A DNA stretch of 64,000 nucleotides from JAJTDS01 sp964202895 (GCA_964202895.1 CAXNJM010000001.1:62001-126000); one strand, 5' to 3'. Numbered from the stretch's first letter, positions 27,244-37,273 are shown. Translations and numbers: made by a program. Notes: a model not told the origin generated them from the sequence alone.

Positions 27244-27876
27244 ATGAATAATTTCGATAAAAAAGATACTCAAGAAAACAAAATCAATCAAGATTCTACC
27301 ATAGAAAAAATTGAACCTCTTGATACTGAAGATAATCAAAAAGATGAAAATATTACAGACTCAGCCTTGACTAACAATGATCTAGAAAAAATAAATAATG
27401 AATTAACCGCTAAAATCAATAATTTGGAGCAAAAAAACAGCGAATTAAACGATAAGTTTCTTCGCTCTTTGGCGGAAATTGAAAATATTCGTCGCAGATC
27501 GAAAGAAGAAATCGAAAAAAATTCTAAATTTGCAATTACTAATTTTGCTAATGATTTAGTGGTGGTGGTAGAGAATTTTTTTCTTGCCTCAGCCAATGCC
27601 CCTACTCCTGAAAATATTGATAATTTGCCTTTTAAAACCTTTGTTGAAGCAATGTTGATGACACAAAAAGAGTTGATAAAATCTTTAGAAAAAAATCAGC
27701 TATTTAGGGTATTTCCTTTAAATCAACAGTTTGATCATAATCTTCATGAGGCAATTTCACAAGTAGTCAGTGATGAAGATGAGGGCAAAATCATCAATGT
27801 AATTCAAGCTGGATACCGCATTGGAGATAGATTAATCCGCCCCGCTTTAGTGGTGGTTGCTAAAAAAGCAGAATAA
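27244..27876 (+). CDS. grpE: nucleotide exchange factor GrpE
   Basis: DnaK co-chaperone that releases ADP. 210 residues: an acidic, polar N terminus (1-45), a long coiled coil (about 46-90, ending NIRRRSKEEIEK), and the beta-rich head with FDHNLHEAISQV and the C-terminal GYRIGDRLIRPALVVVAK signature. dnaK and dnaJ are not in the window. Confidence 0.95.
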   Translation: MNNFDKKDTQENKINQDSTIEKIEPLDTEDNQKDENITDSALTNNDLEKINNELTAKINNLEQKNSELNDKFLRSLAEIENIRRRSKEEIEKNSKFAITNFANDLVVVVENFFLASANAPTPENIDNLPFKTFVEAMLMTQKELIKSLEKNQLFRVFPLNQQFDHNLHEAISQVVSDEDEGKIINVIQAGYRIGDRLIRPALVVVAKKAE

Positions 27877-27912
27877 TCAAAATTATTAAAAATCAGTTAG
27901 TGGGCGATAATT

Positions 27913-30015
27913 TTGTTTAATAAAAATTTCATTGGTTATAAAAATGAAAAATTTACTAATTTTGTTGACTCATCAATTGATAAAATAGCTGACAGCTTTA
28001 TTTTTCTGATTTCTAGTAAGTATTTTTTATATTTCACAGCTTCTTTAATTGCTTTAACCAGCATATTTATTAGATCTATTCATGATATTGGCACTGACAC
28101 GGCTATTTATCTATATCTTGGTGAAAAAATAGCCAAAGGAGGTAAATATTACTATGATTTTTTTGAGACTAATTTTCCTATTTCATTTTATATTTATGCT
28201 TTACAATATCGCATCGCCAGTTTTTTTGCAATTAATCCAATAATTTTTAGTAATTTTTTCATTAACATTACCGCATTAATATCATTATTTTTTAGTGCTA
28301 GATTTTTAAAAAAAACCACTATTTATAGCGATAAAATTGCTTATAACTTATTGATAATAGGCTTTTATCTTGGCTTTTTTATTCGCTATCCTGCCATAGA
28401 ATTGCTTGAATTTGGAACAAAAAGTAGTTTTTTGGCAATTTTATTTTATCCCTATTTTGCATTGTCTTTGCAAAGAATATCTCCTCTTACAACTTCAGAA
28501 AAAATAATTAGAGGTTTGCTTGGGGGTTTAATTCCTTGTTTTAAGCCTCATTATCTAATTTATATTATCGCAATTGAGCTTATAAAATGGCGGTTTGATA
28601 AAAATTCAAGAGACTTAAAAAACAAAATAGCCTTAAATTTTAGTTTTTTTATTCAGTTGGATAAAATTATAATTCTTGTGGTAGGAATTATCTATTTATT
28701 TATTATTTGGTTATTTATACCAGAATTTTTTCAAATGGTTAAAATTTTTAGTAATTATTACCCCGGCCATCAATTTAGCACCGCTCTAAATAGTTTTTTT
28801 ACTATCGCTGTTAAGTATTGTTATATTTTATATCTATTTCCGTTTTTATTTTTAGTAAATAAGAATAATTTAAATCAGCTATTGATATTTTCCGTTATTG
28901 TGGCTGGCTTAATTTGTTTGAAATTTGAAGGAACATCTTCAATCGATCAAAATGGGGCTTTTATTGCTATTATTACTGGTCCAATTTTGTTGTTAGCAAG
29001 ATATTTTTTTAATTCTCAATATTTTTCTTTGCATAAAAATATTTTTTCCGTTAGTTTATTGCTTTTGATGCCTTTTTTGTCTACTATTTTATTCTCAGGT
29101 GTTGAATTTGTTATATTTACTTCATTATTAATTATTTTTCAGCCAATTTTTTTATATTACAACGACATTAAAGATTTTCTTGATTTACAGTCAAAAAAGG
29201 CTTTTCTTAACAAGATAATCAAAAATACAATAGTTCAGCTATTAAGCTTTTTGCTGATATTTTTTATTGCTAGATTCTTTGTAGAGATATTTTTTATTAA
29301 AAATCTTGAAATTATTAATATTTTAAATAGCAATAAAATAGCTTTATTTTTTATTATTTTGACAATTATTAATCTATATTTCTTGTGTAAAAATGAGCTA
29401 TTAATCAAAAAAATAAGTTTAGAAAAATATCACTTTTCTAAATTGCTAGTGTTCTTATTTTTAGCATCATTAATAAAATTTATTTTTAATTATTGTTTTT
29501 ATAGCTATGCAAATATTTCAAAGAAAAATTTTTATGATAAAAATAATGATATTATCAGCAAAACACAGTATTATCTCAATAAGTATGTTAAAAATAATGC
29601 CGATAACTTTATTTATTCTGGCTTGTCATCCAATGAAATGACTTTTCCAGCATTAAATTATTCACAAAGGCAGGTGGTGCCAAAATTTTATTCTTTGCAG
29701 AGTTTTTTTAATCTTAATGAAAATTTAAAAAATAAAGCACAAATTTTTGCTGAAGATAATTATCGAGCAGTTTTTGATAAAAATACTAAAATATTGTTTT
29801 TTATTACTAATGTTAGTGGAGATAAAAACTCTTGTAGAAACAATAAAATAAGCGATTATCTTCCCGACAAAAAACCAATATTAGAATTTTTTAATCAATA
29901 TGAGTATGTAGATAGTTTTTATAATTCTTATCTAAAGTTTGATATTATAAGGGGTCAATCAATCGAACTTAAGAATTATGTTGAAGTTTATGTTAGAAAG
30001 GATGGATCTAAATAA
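27913..30015 (+). CDS. polytopic membrane protein, GT-C glycosyltransferase-like
   Basis: 700 residues with roughly a dozen hydrophobic segments spread over residues 30-540 and a soluble C-terminal tail. The first external loop has DIGTDTAIYLYLGEKIAKG followed by YYDFFETNFPISFY, the acidic-loop pattern of GT-C enzymes (ArnT/PMT class) that use lipid-linked sugars. The only plausible start is TTG at 27913: an in-frame stop lies at 27898 and there is no early Met. It is probably involved in surface polysaccharide or lipid modification. The 3' end overlaps the convergent trmD by 8 bp. Confidence 0.6.
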   Translation: MFNKNFIGYKNEKFTNFVDSSIDKIADSFIFLISSKYFLYFTASLIALTSIFIRSIHDIGTDTAIYLYLGEKIAKGGKYYYDFFETNFPISFYIYALQYRIASFFAINPIIFSNFFINITALISLFFSARFLKKTTIYSDKIAYNLLIIGFYLGFFIRYPAIELLEFGTKSSFLAILFYPYFALSLQRISPLTTSEKIIRGLLGGLIPCFKPHYLIYIIAIELIKWRFDKNSRDLKNKIALNFSFFIQLDKIIILVVGIIYLFIIWLFIPEFFQMVKIFSNYYPGHQFSTALNSFFTIAVKYCYILYLFPFLFLVNKNNLNQLLIFSVIVAGLICLKFEGTSSIDQNGAFIAIITGPILLLARYFFNSQYFSLHKNIFSVSLLLLMPFLSTILFSGVEFVIFTSLLIIFQPIFLYYNDIKDFLDLQSKKAFLNKIIKNTIVQLLSFLLIFFIARFFVEIFFIKNLEIINILNSNKIALFFIILTIINLYFLCKNELLIKKISLEKYHFSKLLVFLFLASLIKFIFNYCFYSYANISKKNFYDKNNDIISKTQYYLNKYVKNNADNFIYSGLSSNEMTFPALNYSQRQVVPKFYSLQSFFNLNENLKNKAQIFAEDNYRAVFDKNTKILFFITNVSGDKNSCRNNKISDYLPDKKPILEFFNQYEYVDSFYNSYLKFDIIRGQSIELKNYVEVYVRKDGSK

Positions 30016-30784
30016 TTTTTTTATTTAATCCTCTAATAAATTTCTGATAAAGATCTTCTCTTCTTTCTTTAGTTATTGAAATAGCCTGCTCTAGTCGCCA
30101 TTCTTTAATTTTTTGATGATGTCCAGAGGTTAAAATTTTTGGAACCTCAATATTTCTCCAATTTGCAGGTCTAGTATAATGAGGATATTCAAGCAAATTT
30201 CTAAATTGAGAATGCTCTCCATTGCCAAAAGATTCTTCAGTCAATGATTCTTTTGCTCCTAAAACATTGGGTAGATTTCTGACGATTGCATCAATTACTA
30301 CTAGGGCAGAAATTTCTCCGCCAGTGATTATGTAGTCTCCGATTGATAATTCTTCAATATCAAAATAGTCAATAACTCTTTGATCTATTCCTTCGTATCT
30401 TCCGCACAATAAGTTGATTTCTTGGTTTTGTTCAAGATATTTTGCTAATTCAATGGCTTTATCTTGATTAAATTTTTGACCACGAGGAGAGAGATAGATT
30501 ATTTTTGGCTTTGATTCTGCATTATCTAGCTGATTTTTAAGAGTTTGCTTAAGGGTTTGTTCAAGGGCATTAGCAATGATATCTGGCTTCATCACCATAC
30601 CACTACCGCCACCAAAGGGAATGTCATCAACCGTTTTATGTTTATCGTTGGCAAAATCACGAATATTGATGGTTTCTAATTGCCATAAACCTTTCTTTAG
30701 AGCCTCGCCAGTAATTGAATAATTAAGAGCTCCGGGGAATATTTCGGGAAATAAGGTGAAAATTCTAAATAAATTATTTGCCAT
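30008..30784 (-). CDS. trmD: tRNA (guanine-N1-)-methyltransferase TrmD
   Basis: SPOUT methyltransferase making m1G37, which prevents +1 frameshifting. Motifs: TLFPEIFPG, DIPFGGGSGMVMKP, the knotted AdoMet site LLCGRYEGIDQRV, SIGDYIITGGE and the C-terminal LTSGHH. Length 258 is normal. It is usually found with rpsP-rimM-rplS, but here it follows an aminotransferase by 11 bp. Confidence 0.96.
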   Translation of the reverse strand: MANNLFRIFTLFPEIFPGALNYSITGEALKKGLWQLETINIRDFANDKHKTVDDIPFGGGSGMVMKPDIIANALEQTLKQTLKNQLDNAESKPKIIYLSPRGQKFNQDKAIELAKYLEQNQEINLLCGRYEGIDQRVIDYFDIEELSIGDYIITGGEISALVVIDAIVRNLPNVLGAKESLTEESFGNGEHSQFRNLLEYPHYTRPANWRNIEVPKILTSGHHQKIKEWRLEQAISITKERREDLYQKFIRGLNKKII

Positions 30785-30795
30785 TTTATAGCAGG

Positions 30796-31980
30796 TTATT
30801 TTTTTAGTATTTTGGCAATTCTTTCAGCGGATTCAACTATTTTATCTTGATTATGTATCATGGAGAATCTAATAAAGCCTTCACCATTACTACCAAAAGA
30901 GCTCCCGGGCGATATTACTACCCCAGCTTCTTGAATTAATTTTTTGCAAAATTCAAAAGAAGGAAGATCGCTTGCTTCTTGGGGTAGGGGAGTCCAGATG
31001 AACATACTGGCTTTAGGTTGATTGATTTTCCAGCCTAATATTTCTTGATAAGTTTTTATAAAAAACTCTCCTCTTTGTTGATATTTTTTTCTTAATTCTT
31101 GTAAATAATTATCGCTATTTTCTGATAATGCCTCGACCGCAACCATTTGCAACGGGCTAAATGATCCGTAATCAAGATAAGATTTAATTTTATAAAGAGC
31201 AGAAATTAAGTTTTTATTGCCAACGGCGAAGCCAATTCTAGTGCCTGCCATTGAATAGCTTTTACTTACTGAAGAAAACTCAATAGCAATTTCTTTAGCC
31301 CCTTTAACCTCTAAAATTGAATGTGGCTTATCGGATTCATTAAAATATAGCTCGCAATAGGCGATATCGGAGATTATATAAATTTGATGATATTTGCAAA
31401 AATCTACCAATTCTTGATAAAAGGAAATATCAACAATTTCGGTAGTGGGGTTGCATGGGTAGCTAACTATAACCGCTTGAGGTTTTTTTTCTGATTTATT
31501 GACAAATTCTTTAAATTTTTGTAAAAATTCATTAGGCTTTATTGCTTCGATAAATTTAATATTAGATTTTGCGATGATAAAAGCAAAGGTATGAATAGGG
31601 TATGAAGGAGAGGGAACACAAATATAGTTATCTTTGTCTGCGATTGCGGTTGCAAGGCTGGCTATTCCTTCTTTGGCTCCGATAGTTATTAATGCTTCAT
31701 TTTGATAATCTAACTCAACATTAAAATTTCTTTGATAATAATTGCAAATTGCTTGCTTCAGAACTTCTAAACCTCCAGTTGGTGAGTAGCCAAATAAGTT
31801 GGGGTTTTTTACTAATTCAGATAATTTATCCATAACATTTTGCGGGGGGGCGGAGTCGGGGTTGCCCATGCCAAAATCAATAATATCAAGCCCTTTTGCG
31901 ATTGCCTCTTTTTTGAGGCGATATATTTCTGCAAAAATATAGGGCGGTAATTTTTCAGTTAAATAAAATTTATCTTGCAT
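30796..31980 (-). CDS. class I/II PLP aminotransferase, AlaC-like
   Basis: 394 residues closely resembling the AlaC/YfdZ group (glutamate-pyruvate transaminase): LPPYIFAEIYRLKKEA, IIDFGMGNPD, GYSPTGGLEVLKQAI, SYPCNPTTE, the PLP-binding Lys in SSVSKSYSMAGTRIGFAVGN, and EGFIRFSMI near the end. AlaC makes alanine from pyruvate; related enzymes act on diaminopimelate or aspartate, so specificity is inferred. It follows ribH by 78 bp and precedes trmD by 11 bp on the minus strand. Confidence 0.85.
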   Translation of the reverse strand: MQDKFYLTEKLPPYIFAEIYRLKKEAIAKGLDIIDFGMGNPDSAPPQNVMDKLSELVKNPNLFGYSPTGGLEVLKQAICNYYQRNFNVELDYQNEALITIGAKEGIASLATAIADKDNYICVPSPSYPIHTFAFIIAKSNIKFIEAIKPNEFLQKFKEFVNKSEKKPQAVIVSYPCNPTTEIVDISFYQELVDFCKYHQIYIISDIAYCELYFNESDKPHSILEVKGAKEIAIEFSSVSKSYSMAGTRIGFAVGNKNLISALYKIKSYLDYGSFSPLQMVAVEALSENSDNYLQELRKKYQQRGEFFIKTYQEILGWKINQPKASMFIWTPLPQEASDLPSFEFCKKLIQEAGVVISPGSSFGSNGEGFIRFSMIHNQDKIVESAERIAKILKK

Positions 31981-32058
31981 TTCTTCTTGTTTTTTGACTA
32001 ATTTTGAATTTTCTCAAATTTGATTGAGTAGAATGATTTATTAAAAATAAATTGTTTA

Positions 32059-32505
32059 TTATTCAATAAATTTTTCTTTTATTTTTATCATTTCAATGCA
32101 GGCTTGCGAAGCGAACCCGCCTTTATTCTTTTGATTAACATCTGCTCTTGCAATTGCTTGCTCTTTATTTTCAACGGTAAGAATGCCATAGCCAATTGGT
32201 AATTGATGTTTCATCGCCAGTTTGTTGATTCCTCTTGCACTTTCAAGGCATACATAATCGTAATGGGTTGTTTCCCCGCGAATAACACAGCCTAGAGCGA
32301 CATATCCAGCCACTTCATTTTTATGTAATGCTGATTTTATTATCATTGCAATTGCAATGGGGATTTCAAAAGCCCCAGGAACGGTGATAACTTCGTAATC
32401 ATAATCATTTTCTGTAATTTTTGCGATTGCCCCTTCAAGCAACATTTTTGAGATATCTTGATAAAAAGTAGCTTGCACTATTATGATTTTTGATTTTTTT
32501 AGCAT
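32059..32505 (-). CDS. ribH: 6,7-dimethyl-8-ribityllumazine synthase
   Basis: Penultimate step of riboflavin synthesis. 148 residues with the substrate-binding VPGAFEIPIA, the loop LGCVIRGETTHYDYV with the catalytic His, and GYGILTVENKEQA. It is usually followed by nusB in alphaproteobacteria, but nusB here is over 4 kb away. No other rib genes in the window. Confidence 0.95.
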   Translation of the reverse strand: MLKKSKIIIVQATFYQDISKMLLEGAIAKITENDYDYEVITVPGAFEIPIAIAMIIKSALHKNEVAGYVALGCVIRGETTHYDYVCLESARGINKLAMKHQLPIGYGILTVENKEQAIARADVNQKNKGGFASQACIEMIKIKEKFIE

Positions 32506-32565
32506 ATTTTGATTATTTTTAAGTTGTTAAATTTTTGTAAGATTTTTAATTTATTGTAAAAGCCA

Positions 32566-33519
32566 TTAATTAAGAATCTTGCCAATGGTTGGTTTAAAGC
32601 CTAATAGAAACTCTTTGATGGTTAAAATTTTTTTACCAGATTTTTGTAAAATTAATGGTCTTATGGCGCCGTTTTTACAGAAAATTGTTAATTGCGAATC
32701 AATAATTGAGCCATAAGGAGTTGATTTATATTTTTCCAGATCAATATTTTTGATAATTTCAGCAGAAAAAACTTTAATTTTTTCATTATCAATCGTGAAA
32801 TAGCTTTCAATGTAGCCATTAAGCCCACGAATTTTATTTTCTATAATTTGAGCTTCTTCTTCCCAGTTGATTTTAGTTTCGCTTTTTTCAATTTTGTGAG
32901 CATATTTTGCCATAGTGTCATTTTGCTTGATGGCAAGATGATAAAAATTATTTTCAACTCTTGTTTCGAGGTTGTTAATAGTTGATAACATTAATTCTGC
33001 ACCAATTTCTGATAATTTTTCACTAAGGTTTTGATAAGTTTCGTTGCCTTCTAGTGGCAAATGATAGCTATTGACAATTTCGCCACTATCAAGTTCTTTT
33101 GCCATTTTAATAACCATAACCGCTGTTTGATTATCACCGTTGATTATTGTTCTTTGCATTGGAGAAGCTCCTCTCCATCTTGGTAATTGAGAAGGATGAA
33201 GATTGAGGCATTGATATTTGGGAGATTTAATAATTTCTTCTGGCAATATTAAGCCGTAAGATACCACAATTGCAATATCTGCATTTAATTTAATAAATTC
33301 TTGTTGAGATTCTTTATTATTAAGGGTTGCAGGGGTAAAAATTGGTAAATTATGATCTAAAGCAATTTGATGAATAGGTGATAGGCTGAGGTTGTTTCCT
33401 CTGCCTGCTGGCTTTGGAGCTCTAGTGTAAACGGCGATAATTTCATGTTGCCTATTTTCTAATAGTCTATTCAAGGTGGGAACTGCGAATTGCGAAGTTC
33501 CCATAAAAATTAGTTTCAT
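32566..33519 (-). CDS. fmt: methionyl-tRNA formyltransferase
   Basis: Formylates initiator Met-tRNA using 10-formyl-THF. 317 residues: FMGTSQFAVPTLNRL at the start, the catalytic core LNLHPSQLPRWRGASP (Asn-x-His) with the downstream Asp in KELDSGEIV, and the smaller C-terminal tRNA-binding domain. Peptide deformylase, often adjacent, is not here. Divergent from thiD across 52 bp. Confidence 0.95.
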   Translation of the reverse strand: MKLIFMGTSQFAVPTLNRLLENRQHEIIAVYTRAPKPAGRGNNLSLSPIHQIALDHNLPIFTPATLNNKESQQEFIKLNADIAIVVSYGLILPEEIIKSPKYQCLNLHPSQLPRWRGASPMQRTIINGDNQTAVMVIKMAKELDSGEIVNSYHLPLEGNETYQNLSEKLSEIGAELMLSTINNLETRVENNFYHLAIKQNDTMAKYAHKIEKSETKINWEEEAQIIENKIRGLNGYIESYFTIDNEKIKVFSAEIIKNIDLEKYKSTPYGSIIDSQLTIFCKNGAIRPLILQKSGKKILTIKEFLLGFKPTIGKILN

Positions 33520-33571
33520 TTTTGTTTGATTGTTTTAATCTTTTTCGCGATTATAAAAATTAAAAACCATA

Positions 33572-34426
33572 ATGATTAACAAGTCAATGATTGAAAATAA
33601 AGCCAATAAATTATTTAAGAAAATTCTCATCATCGCAGGCTCAGATAGTGGTGGGGGTGCTGGAATTCAGGCGGATATCAAAACCGCAACTGCTCTAAAA
33701 ACTTATTCGGCAACCGTTATAACCTGCATTACCGCCCAAAATACTAAAGGAGTTTTTGCGATAGAAAAAGTTAGCAATAAAATGTTAAAATCGCAAATTC
33801 AAGCTTGTTTAAGTGATATAAGTTTTGAGGCAATCAAAATAGGAATGCTTGGCGATGGCGAAATTATAGAAACCATATTTAATTGTTTGAACGATAATTT
33901 ACTAAACAGCAATATTCCTATTATTCTTGACCCTGTAATGGTGGCAACCTCTGGCGATATATTGCTAGAAATTTCGGCAATTGAAAAGTTGAAATCTTTA
34001 TTAGTGCCAAAATCCTTCCTCATTACCCCTAATATCGATGAAGCTGAATTGCTTGCGGGCATAAAAATAAATAATATAACTCAGATGAAGGAGGCTGCGA
34101 TGATAATTAAAAAAATTGGTGCCGTTAATGTATTAATAAAGGGCGGACATCTTGATAATAAAGCTAATTCAGTTACTAACTTATTATTAGATCAAGAAAA
34201 TAATTTTCATTTTATCAGTAATAAAAAAATTACTATTTTTGATGAAGGTATGAAGGTTAATTTTCACGGAACGGGTTGCACTCTTGCTACTGCAATTTCT
34301 TGCAATATTGCCAATGGATTAAATATTGTTGATGCGGTAAAAAAGGGCAATAATTATGTTTATAAAGCGATTAAAAATAATCTCAAGATTGGCTCTGGAA
34401 GTAGAGTTCTCAAGCATTTTAGTTGA
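33572..34426 (+). CDS. thiD: hydroxymethylpyrimidine/phosphomethylpyrimidine kinase
   Basis: Ribokinase-fold enzyme phosphorylating HMP and HMP-P in thiamine synthesis or salvage. Motifs: IAGSDSGGGAGIQADIKT at the N terminus, DPVMVATSGD, TPNIDEAELL, KGGHLD, and the ATP/anion hole HGTGCTLATAI with the catalytic Cys-adjacent loop. Length 284. No other thi genes are nearby, so salvage is as likely as full synthesis. Confidence 0.94.
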   Translation: MINKSMIENKANKLFKKILIIAGSDSGGGAGIQADIKTATALKTYSATVITCITAQNTKGVFAIEKVSNKMLKSQIQACLSDISFEAIKIGMLGDGEIIETIFNCLNDNLLNSNIPIILDPVMVATSGDILLEISAIEKLKSLLVPKSFLITPNIDEAELLAGIKINNITQMKEAAMIIKKIGAVNVLIKGGHLDNKANSVTNLLLDQENNFHFISNKKITIFDEGMKVNFHGTGCTLATAISCNIANGLNIVDAVKKGNNYVYKAIKNNLKIGSGSRVLKHFS

Positions 34427-34464
34427 ATTCCCTAACTTTTACTGCAAACTGTGTCGTTATTTTA

Positions 34465-34511
34465 TTTTTTGGCTCCTTATGGATGTCCATATCCACTGTG
34501 TCGCCAAAAAA
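34465..34511. terminator. inverted repeat between convergent thiD and nrdA
   Basis: Outer arms TTTTTTGGC (34465-34473) and GCCAAAAAA (34503-34511) enclose a second small stem TGGAT/ATCCA (34480-34484 with 34491-34495). It sits in the 220 bp between two converging genes, the place for a bidirectional terminator, although the A/T tracts are inside the stem rather than after it. The segment also has ACTGTGTCG twice. Confidence 0.45.
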
Positions 34512-34646
34512 GAAAATGCCTAACATTTTTTTGTAAAAGCGGGAATTCAAAAGCCCTATTTTTCATTAAAAAACCTTGAGAAGAAATTTACTATTTTAAA
34601 GTTTTTCTTTAAAAGGTTTTGATTCTAATGATTATTGACAAGCCGA

Positions 34647-36506
34647 TTATTGACAAGAAAGGCATTCTTCATATTTCTCTGCCGTTGGCTCTTCTTGTGA
34701 AGATGCTGATTTTTTTTCAAAAATTTGATTAATTTCCCCTTTATTAGACACTTTATCCGCTCTTTGAATTGAAGTTGAGCGACAATAATAAAGGCTTTTT
34801 AATTTTTTTTGCCAAGCTTGAAAATGAATATCGTGAAGATATTTTTTTGAAACATTACCAGGAACAAATATATTAAGACTTTGAGCCTGACATATATATT
34901 CTTGCCTATCGGAAGCGAGTTCGATTATCCATCTTTGATCAATTTCTTGTGCGGTTTTGAAGACCATTTTTTCATGTTCATCAAGAAAATCAAGATGTTG
35001 AACCGAGCCTTCATTTATAGTAATGGAAGACCATATATCATCAGTATTTTTGCCTTTATTATCAAGTAATTTAACTAAATTTTTATTTCTTACATTAAAT
35101 GAACCTGTTAAGGTTTTTTGGGTAAATGAATTGGCGGCGAATGGCTCTACTCCGGGAGATGAATTATTGGCGATAATTGAAATTGATGCGGTTGGAGCGA
35201 TGGCAATTTTATTGGAAAATCTTTCTTCGGCACCGACTTCTTGTGCATCTAGGCATGCTCCTCTTTCAACGGCAAGTTTTTGCGATGCTTTATCGGCTTG
35301 TTGTTTAATATTTTGAAAGATTTTCTTGTTCCAAACCTTACTCATCGCAGATTCAATTGGAACAGATTTATTTTGTAAAAAAGAGTGGAGGCCCATAACT
35401 CCAAGACCAATACTTCTTTCGCGAGTAGCGGAATATTTTGCTCTGCTCATTGAATCTGGGGCTTTGTCGATAAAATCTTGCAAGACATTATCGAGAAATC
35501 GCATAATATCTTCAATAATTTGCGGATGATCCTTCCAGTTGTCGTAAAATTCAAGATTTAGAGACGAGAGACAACAAACTGCGGTTCTTTCGTTATTTAA
35601 ATGGTCAAGCCCTGTCGGTAGGGTGATTTCGCTACATAAATTGGAAGTTTTAACATTTAAATTTAATTTTTTATGATGCTCGGGAATTGATCTATTGACT
35701 GAATCTATAAATAGAATATAAGGTTCGCCAGTTTCAACTCTTGCGGTTAATATTTTTATCCACAATGCTCTAGCGCTAATTTTTTCAATAATCTTTTTGT
35801 TATGAGGGCTTCTTAAGCCAAATTCTTCATCTTTTTCAACTGCCTTCATAAATTCATCAGTAATTGCAATGCCATGATGAAGGTTTAAGGAACGGCGATT
35901 AGGGTCTCCGCCGGTAGGTCTTCTAATATCGATAAATTCTTCAATTTCAGGGTGATGTATTGCTAAATAAACGGCAGCACTTCCTCTTCTAAGACTACCC
36001 TGTGATATTGCAAGGGTTTGAGAATCCATAACCTTAATAAAAGGAACTATTCCCGAAGTTTTGCCATTTCCCCTAACGGTTTCACCGATAGATCTTACAT
36101 TCCCCCAGTAGCTACCAATTCCACCACCTCTTGATGCTAGCCAAACATTTTCATTCCATAAATTCACTATTCCCTCTAGTGAATCAGTGCATTCATTTAA
36201 AAAACAAGAAATAGGCAGGCCTCTTTCAGTGCCACCATTGCTTAAAATAGGGGTTGCGGGCATAAACCATAAGTCAGAAATATAATCGTAAATTCTTTGA
36301 GCATGATCTTGATTATCTGCATAATGAGAAGCTACTCTCGCAAATAATTCTTGACAATTTTCATTAGGTAGTAAATAGCGATCTTTTAATACCGCCTTAC
36401 CAAAAACACTAAGATTTTCATCTTTTTTATGATTGATATTAATTTTAAACTTGCCAGCAAAGCTATTTTTTTGATTAAATTCTGCTGTTTCTATAATTTG
36501 AGTCAT
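34647..36506 (-). CDS. nrdA: ribonucleoside-diphosphate reductase alpha subunit, no ATP cone
   Basis: Reduces ribonucleotides to deoxyribonucleotides. 619 residues, starting near the catalytic fold (LSVFGKAVLKDRYLLP), so the ~90-residue N-terminal ATP cone that switches activity off with dATP is absent. Active-site signs: Cys101 in LPISCFLNEC, the triad Asn289-Cys291-Glu293 in NLCSEI, and Cys311/312. The C terminus ends ECLSCQ, the swinging redox pair reduced by thioredoxin (trxA is in this window). The radical-donating partner nrdB is not here. Upstream lies a pair of NrdR-box-like palindromes. Confidence 0.9.
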   Translation of the reverse strand: MTQIIETAEFNQKNSFAGKFKININHKKDENLSVFGKAVLKDRYLLPNENCQELFARVASHYADNQDHAQRIYDYISDLWFMPATPILSNGGTERGLPISCFLNECTDSLEGIVNLWNENVWLASRGGGIGSYWGNVRSIGETVRGNGKTSGIVPFIKVMDSQTLAISQGSLRRGSAAVYLAIHHPEIEEFIDIRRPTGGDPNRRSLNLHHGIAITDEFMKAVEKDEEFGLRSPHNKKIIEKISARALWIKILTARVETGEPYILFIDSVNRSIPEHHKKLNLNVKTSNLCSEITLPTGLDHLNNERTAVCCLSSLNLEFYDNWKDHPQIIEDIMRFLDNVLQDFIDKAPDSMSRAKYSATRERSIGLGVMGLHSFLQNKSVPIESAMSKVWNKKIFQNIKQQADKASQKLAVERGACLDAQEVGAEERFSNKIAIAPTASISIIANNSSPGVEPFAANSFTQKTLTGSFNVRNKNLVKLLDNKGKNTDDIWSSITINEGSVQHLDFLDEHEKMVFKTAQEIDQRWIIELASDRQEYICQAQSLNIFVPGNVSKKYLHDIHFQAWQKKLKSLYYCRSTSIQRADKVSNKGEINQIFEKKSASSQEEPTAEKYEECLSCQ

Positions 36507-36527
36507 TTTAAAATATATAAGTTGGTT

Positions 36528-36575
36528 ATGCTAAATATTGTGCTATATATAAAATATATACACTAGATGTTGTAA
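36528..36575. promoter_or_regulatory. pair of NrdR boxes upstream of nrdA
   Basis: Two 16-bp sites, 36528-36543 (ATGCTAAATATTGTGC) and 36560-36575 (ACACTAGATGTTGTAA), match the remembered NrdR consensus acaCwAtATaTwGtgt at most positions. Their centres are 32 bp apart, about three helical turns, which is the spacing typical of NrdR box pairs. They lie 22-69 bp upstream of the nrdA ATG. This predicts repression of nrdA by NrdR when dATP/ATP is bound. Confidence 0.7.
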
Positions 36576-36670
36576 AAGATAATTTATAAAAATTACTTGT
36601 CTAGTGGTTTTTATATTAATTTTTTTAAAATATTAGGTTCTTGATTTTAGTTGATTTAGTTAACTATTTA

Positions 36671-37273
36671 TTAATATTTTGATTCAATTTCGTTGCCTTC
36701 TAGTGAATCTTCAGTTTTTTTATTGTCGCGATAATGCGATGCTAAATTTTCAATGATTCCATTGCTGAACCTCACCATTTTTTCTGAAAAAAAGCTTGCC
36801 ATAATATTGACATAAGAATTTATGATTGCTTGCTGTGTGTAATGATGAAAAAACTTTAACTCAAAAGCTGAAAATCTAATAATATCAAGGGCTAAATCTG
36901 GTATTTGTTCAAAGCTATTTTGATGTTTTAAAAATTTTACAATATCTTGATTTATTGGCTCTACTTGCTGATTAGTGATTGCAAGAAGATTATCGATTAA
37001 TTCTTCGTTAATTTTACTGCGATAAGAGCTGATATTATCTTCGCTATTTAATAAGTAATTATCGATAGTTTGATTTTTTATTTCTTCAATTGCAATTAGC
37101 CCTTGATAAAACTCAAATTGATAAAAAATTTGAATCGCTATTAAGCGAGATAAATCTTTTTTTCTTATTATTTTATAATTATCGTTAGTTGGCTGTAAAT
37201 CTTCGTTTATGTTAGGTTGTTCTTTCAATTGCTTATCTTTGGTTAGTGTTTGGTATTGTTTTGTGAGAGGCAT
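36671..37273 (-). CDS. nusB: transcription antitermination factor NusB
   Basis: Helical RNA-binding protein that joins NusE/S10 on boxA of rRNA leaders. 200 residues: about 38 extra, polar N-terminal residues, then RLIAIQIFYQFEFYQ, and the C-terminal ILDIIRFSAFELKFF-type helix corresponding to the family's L-R-x-A-x-Y-E-L segment, followed by INSYVNIMASFF (family: I-N-E-A-V-E-L-A-K-x-F). The sequence is diverged but the pattern is convincing. It is separated from ribH. Confidence 0.8.
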   Translation of the reverse strand: MPLTKQYQTLTKDKQLKEQPNINEDLQPTNDNYKIIRKKDLSRLIAIQIFYQFEFYQGLIAIEEIKNQTIDNYLLNSEDNISSYRSKINEELIDNLLAITNQQVEPINQDIVKFLKHQNSFEQIPDLALDIIRFSAFELKFFHHYTQQAIINSYVNIMASFFSEKMVRFSNGIIENLASHYRDNKKTEDSLEGNEIESKY

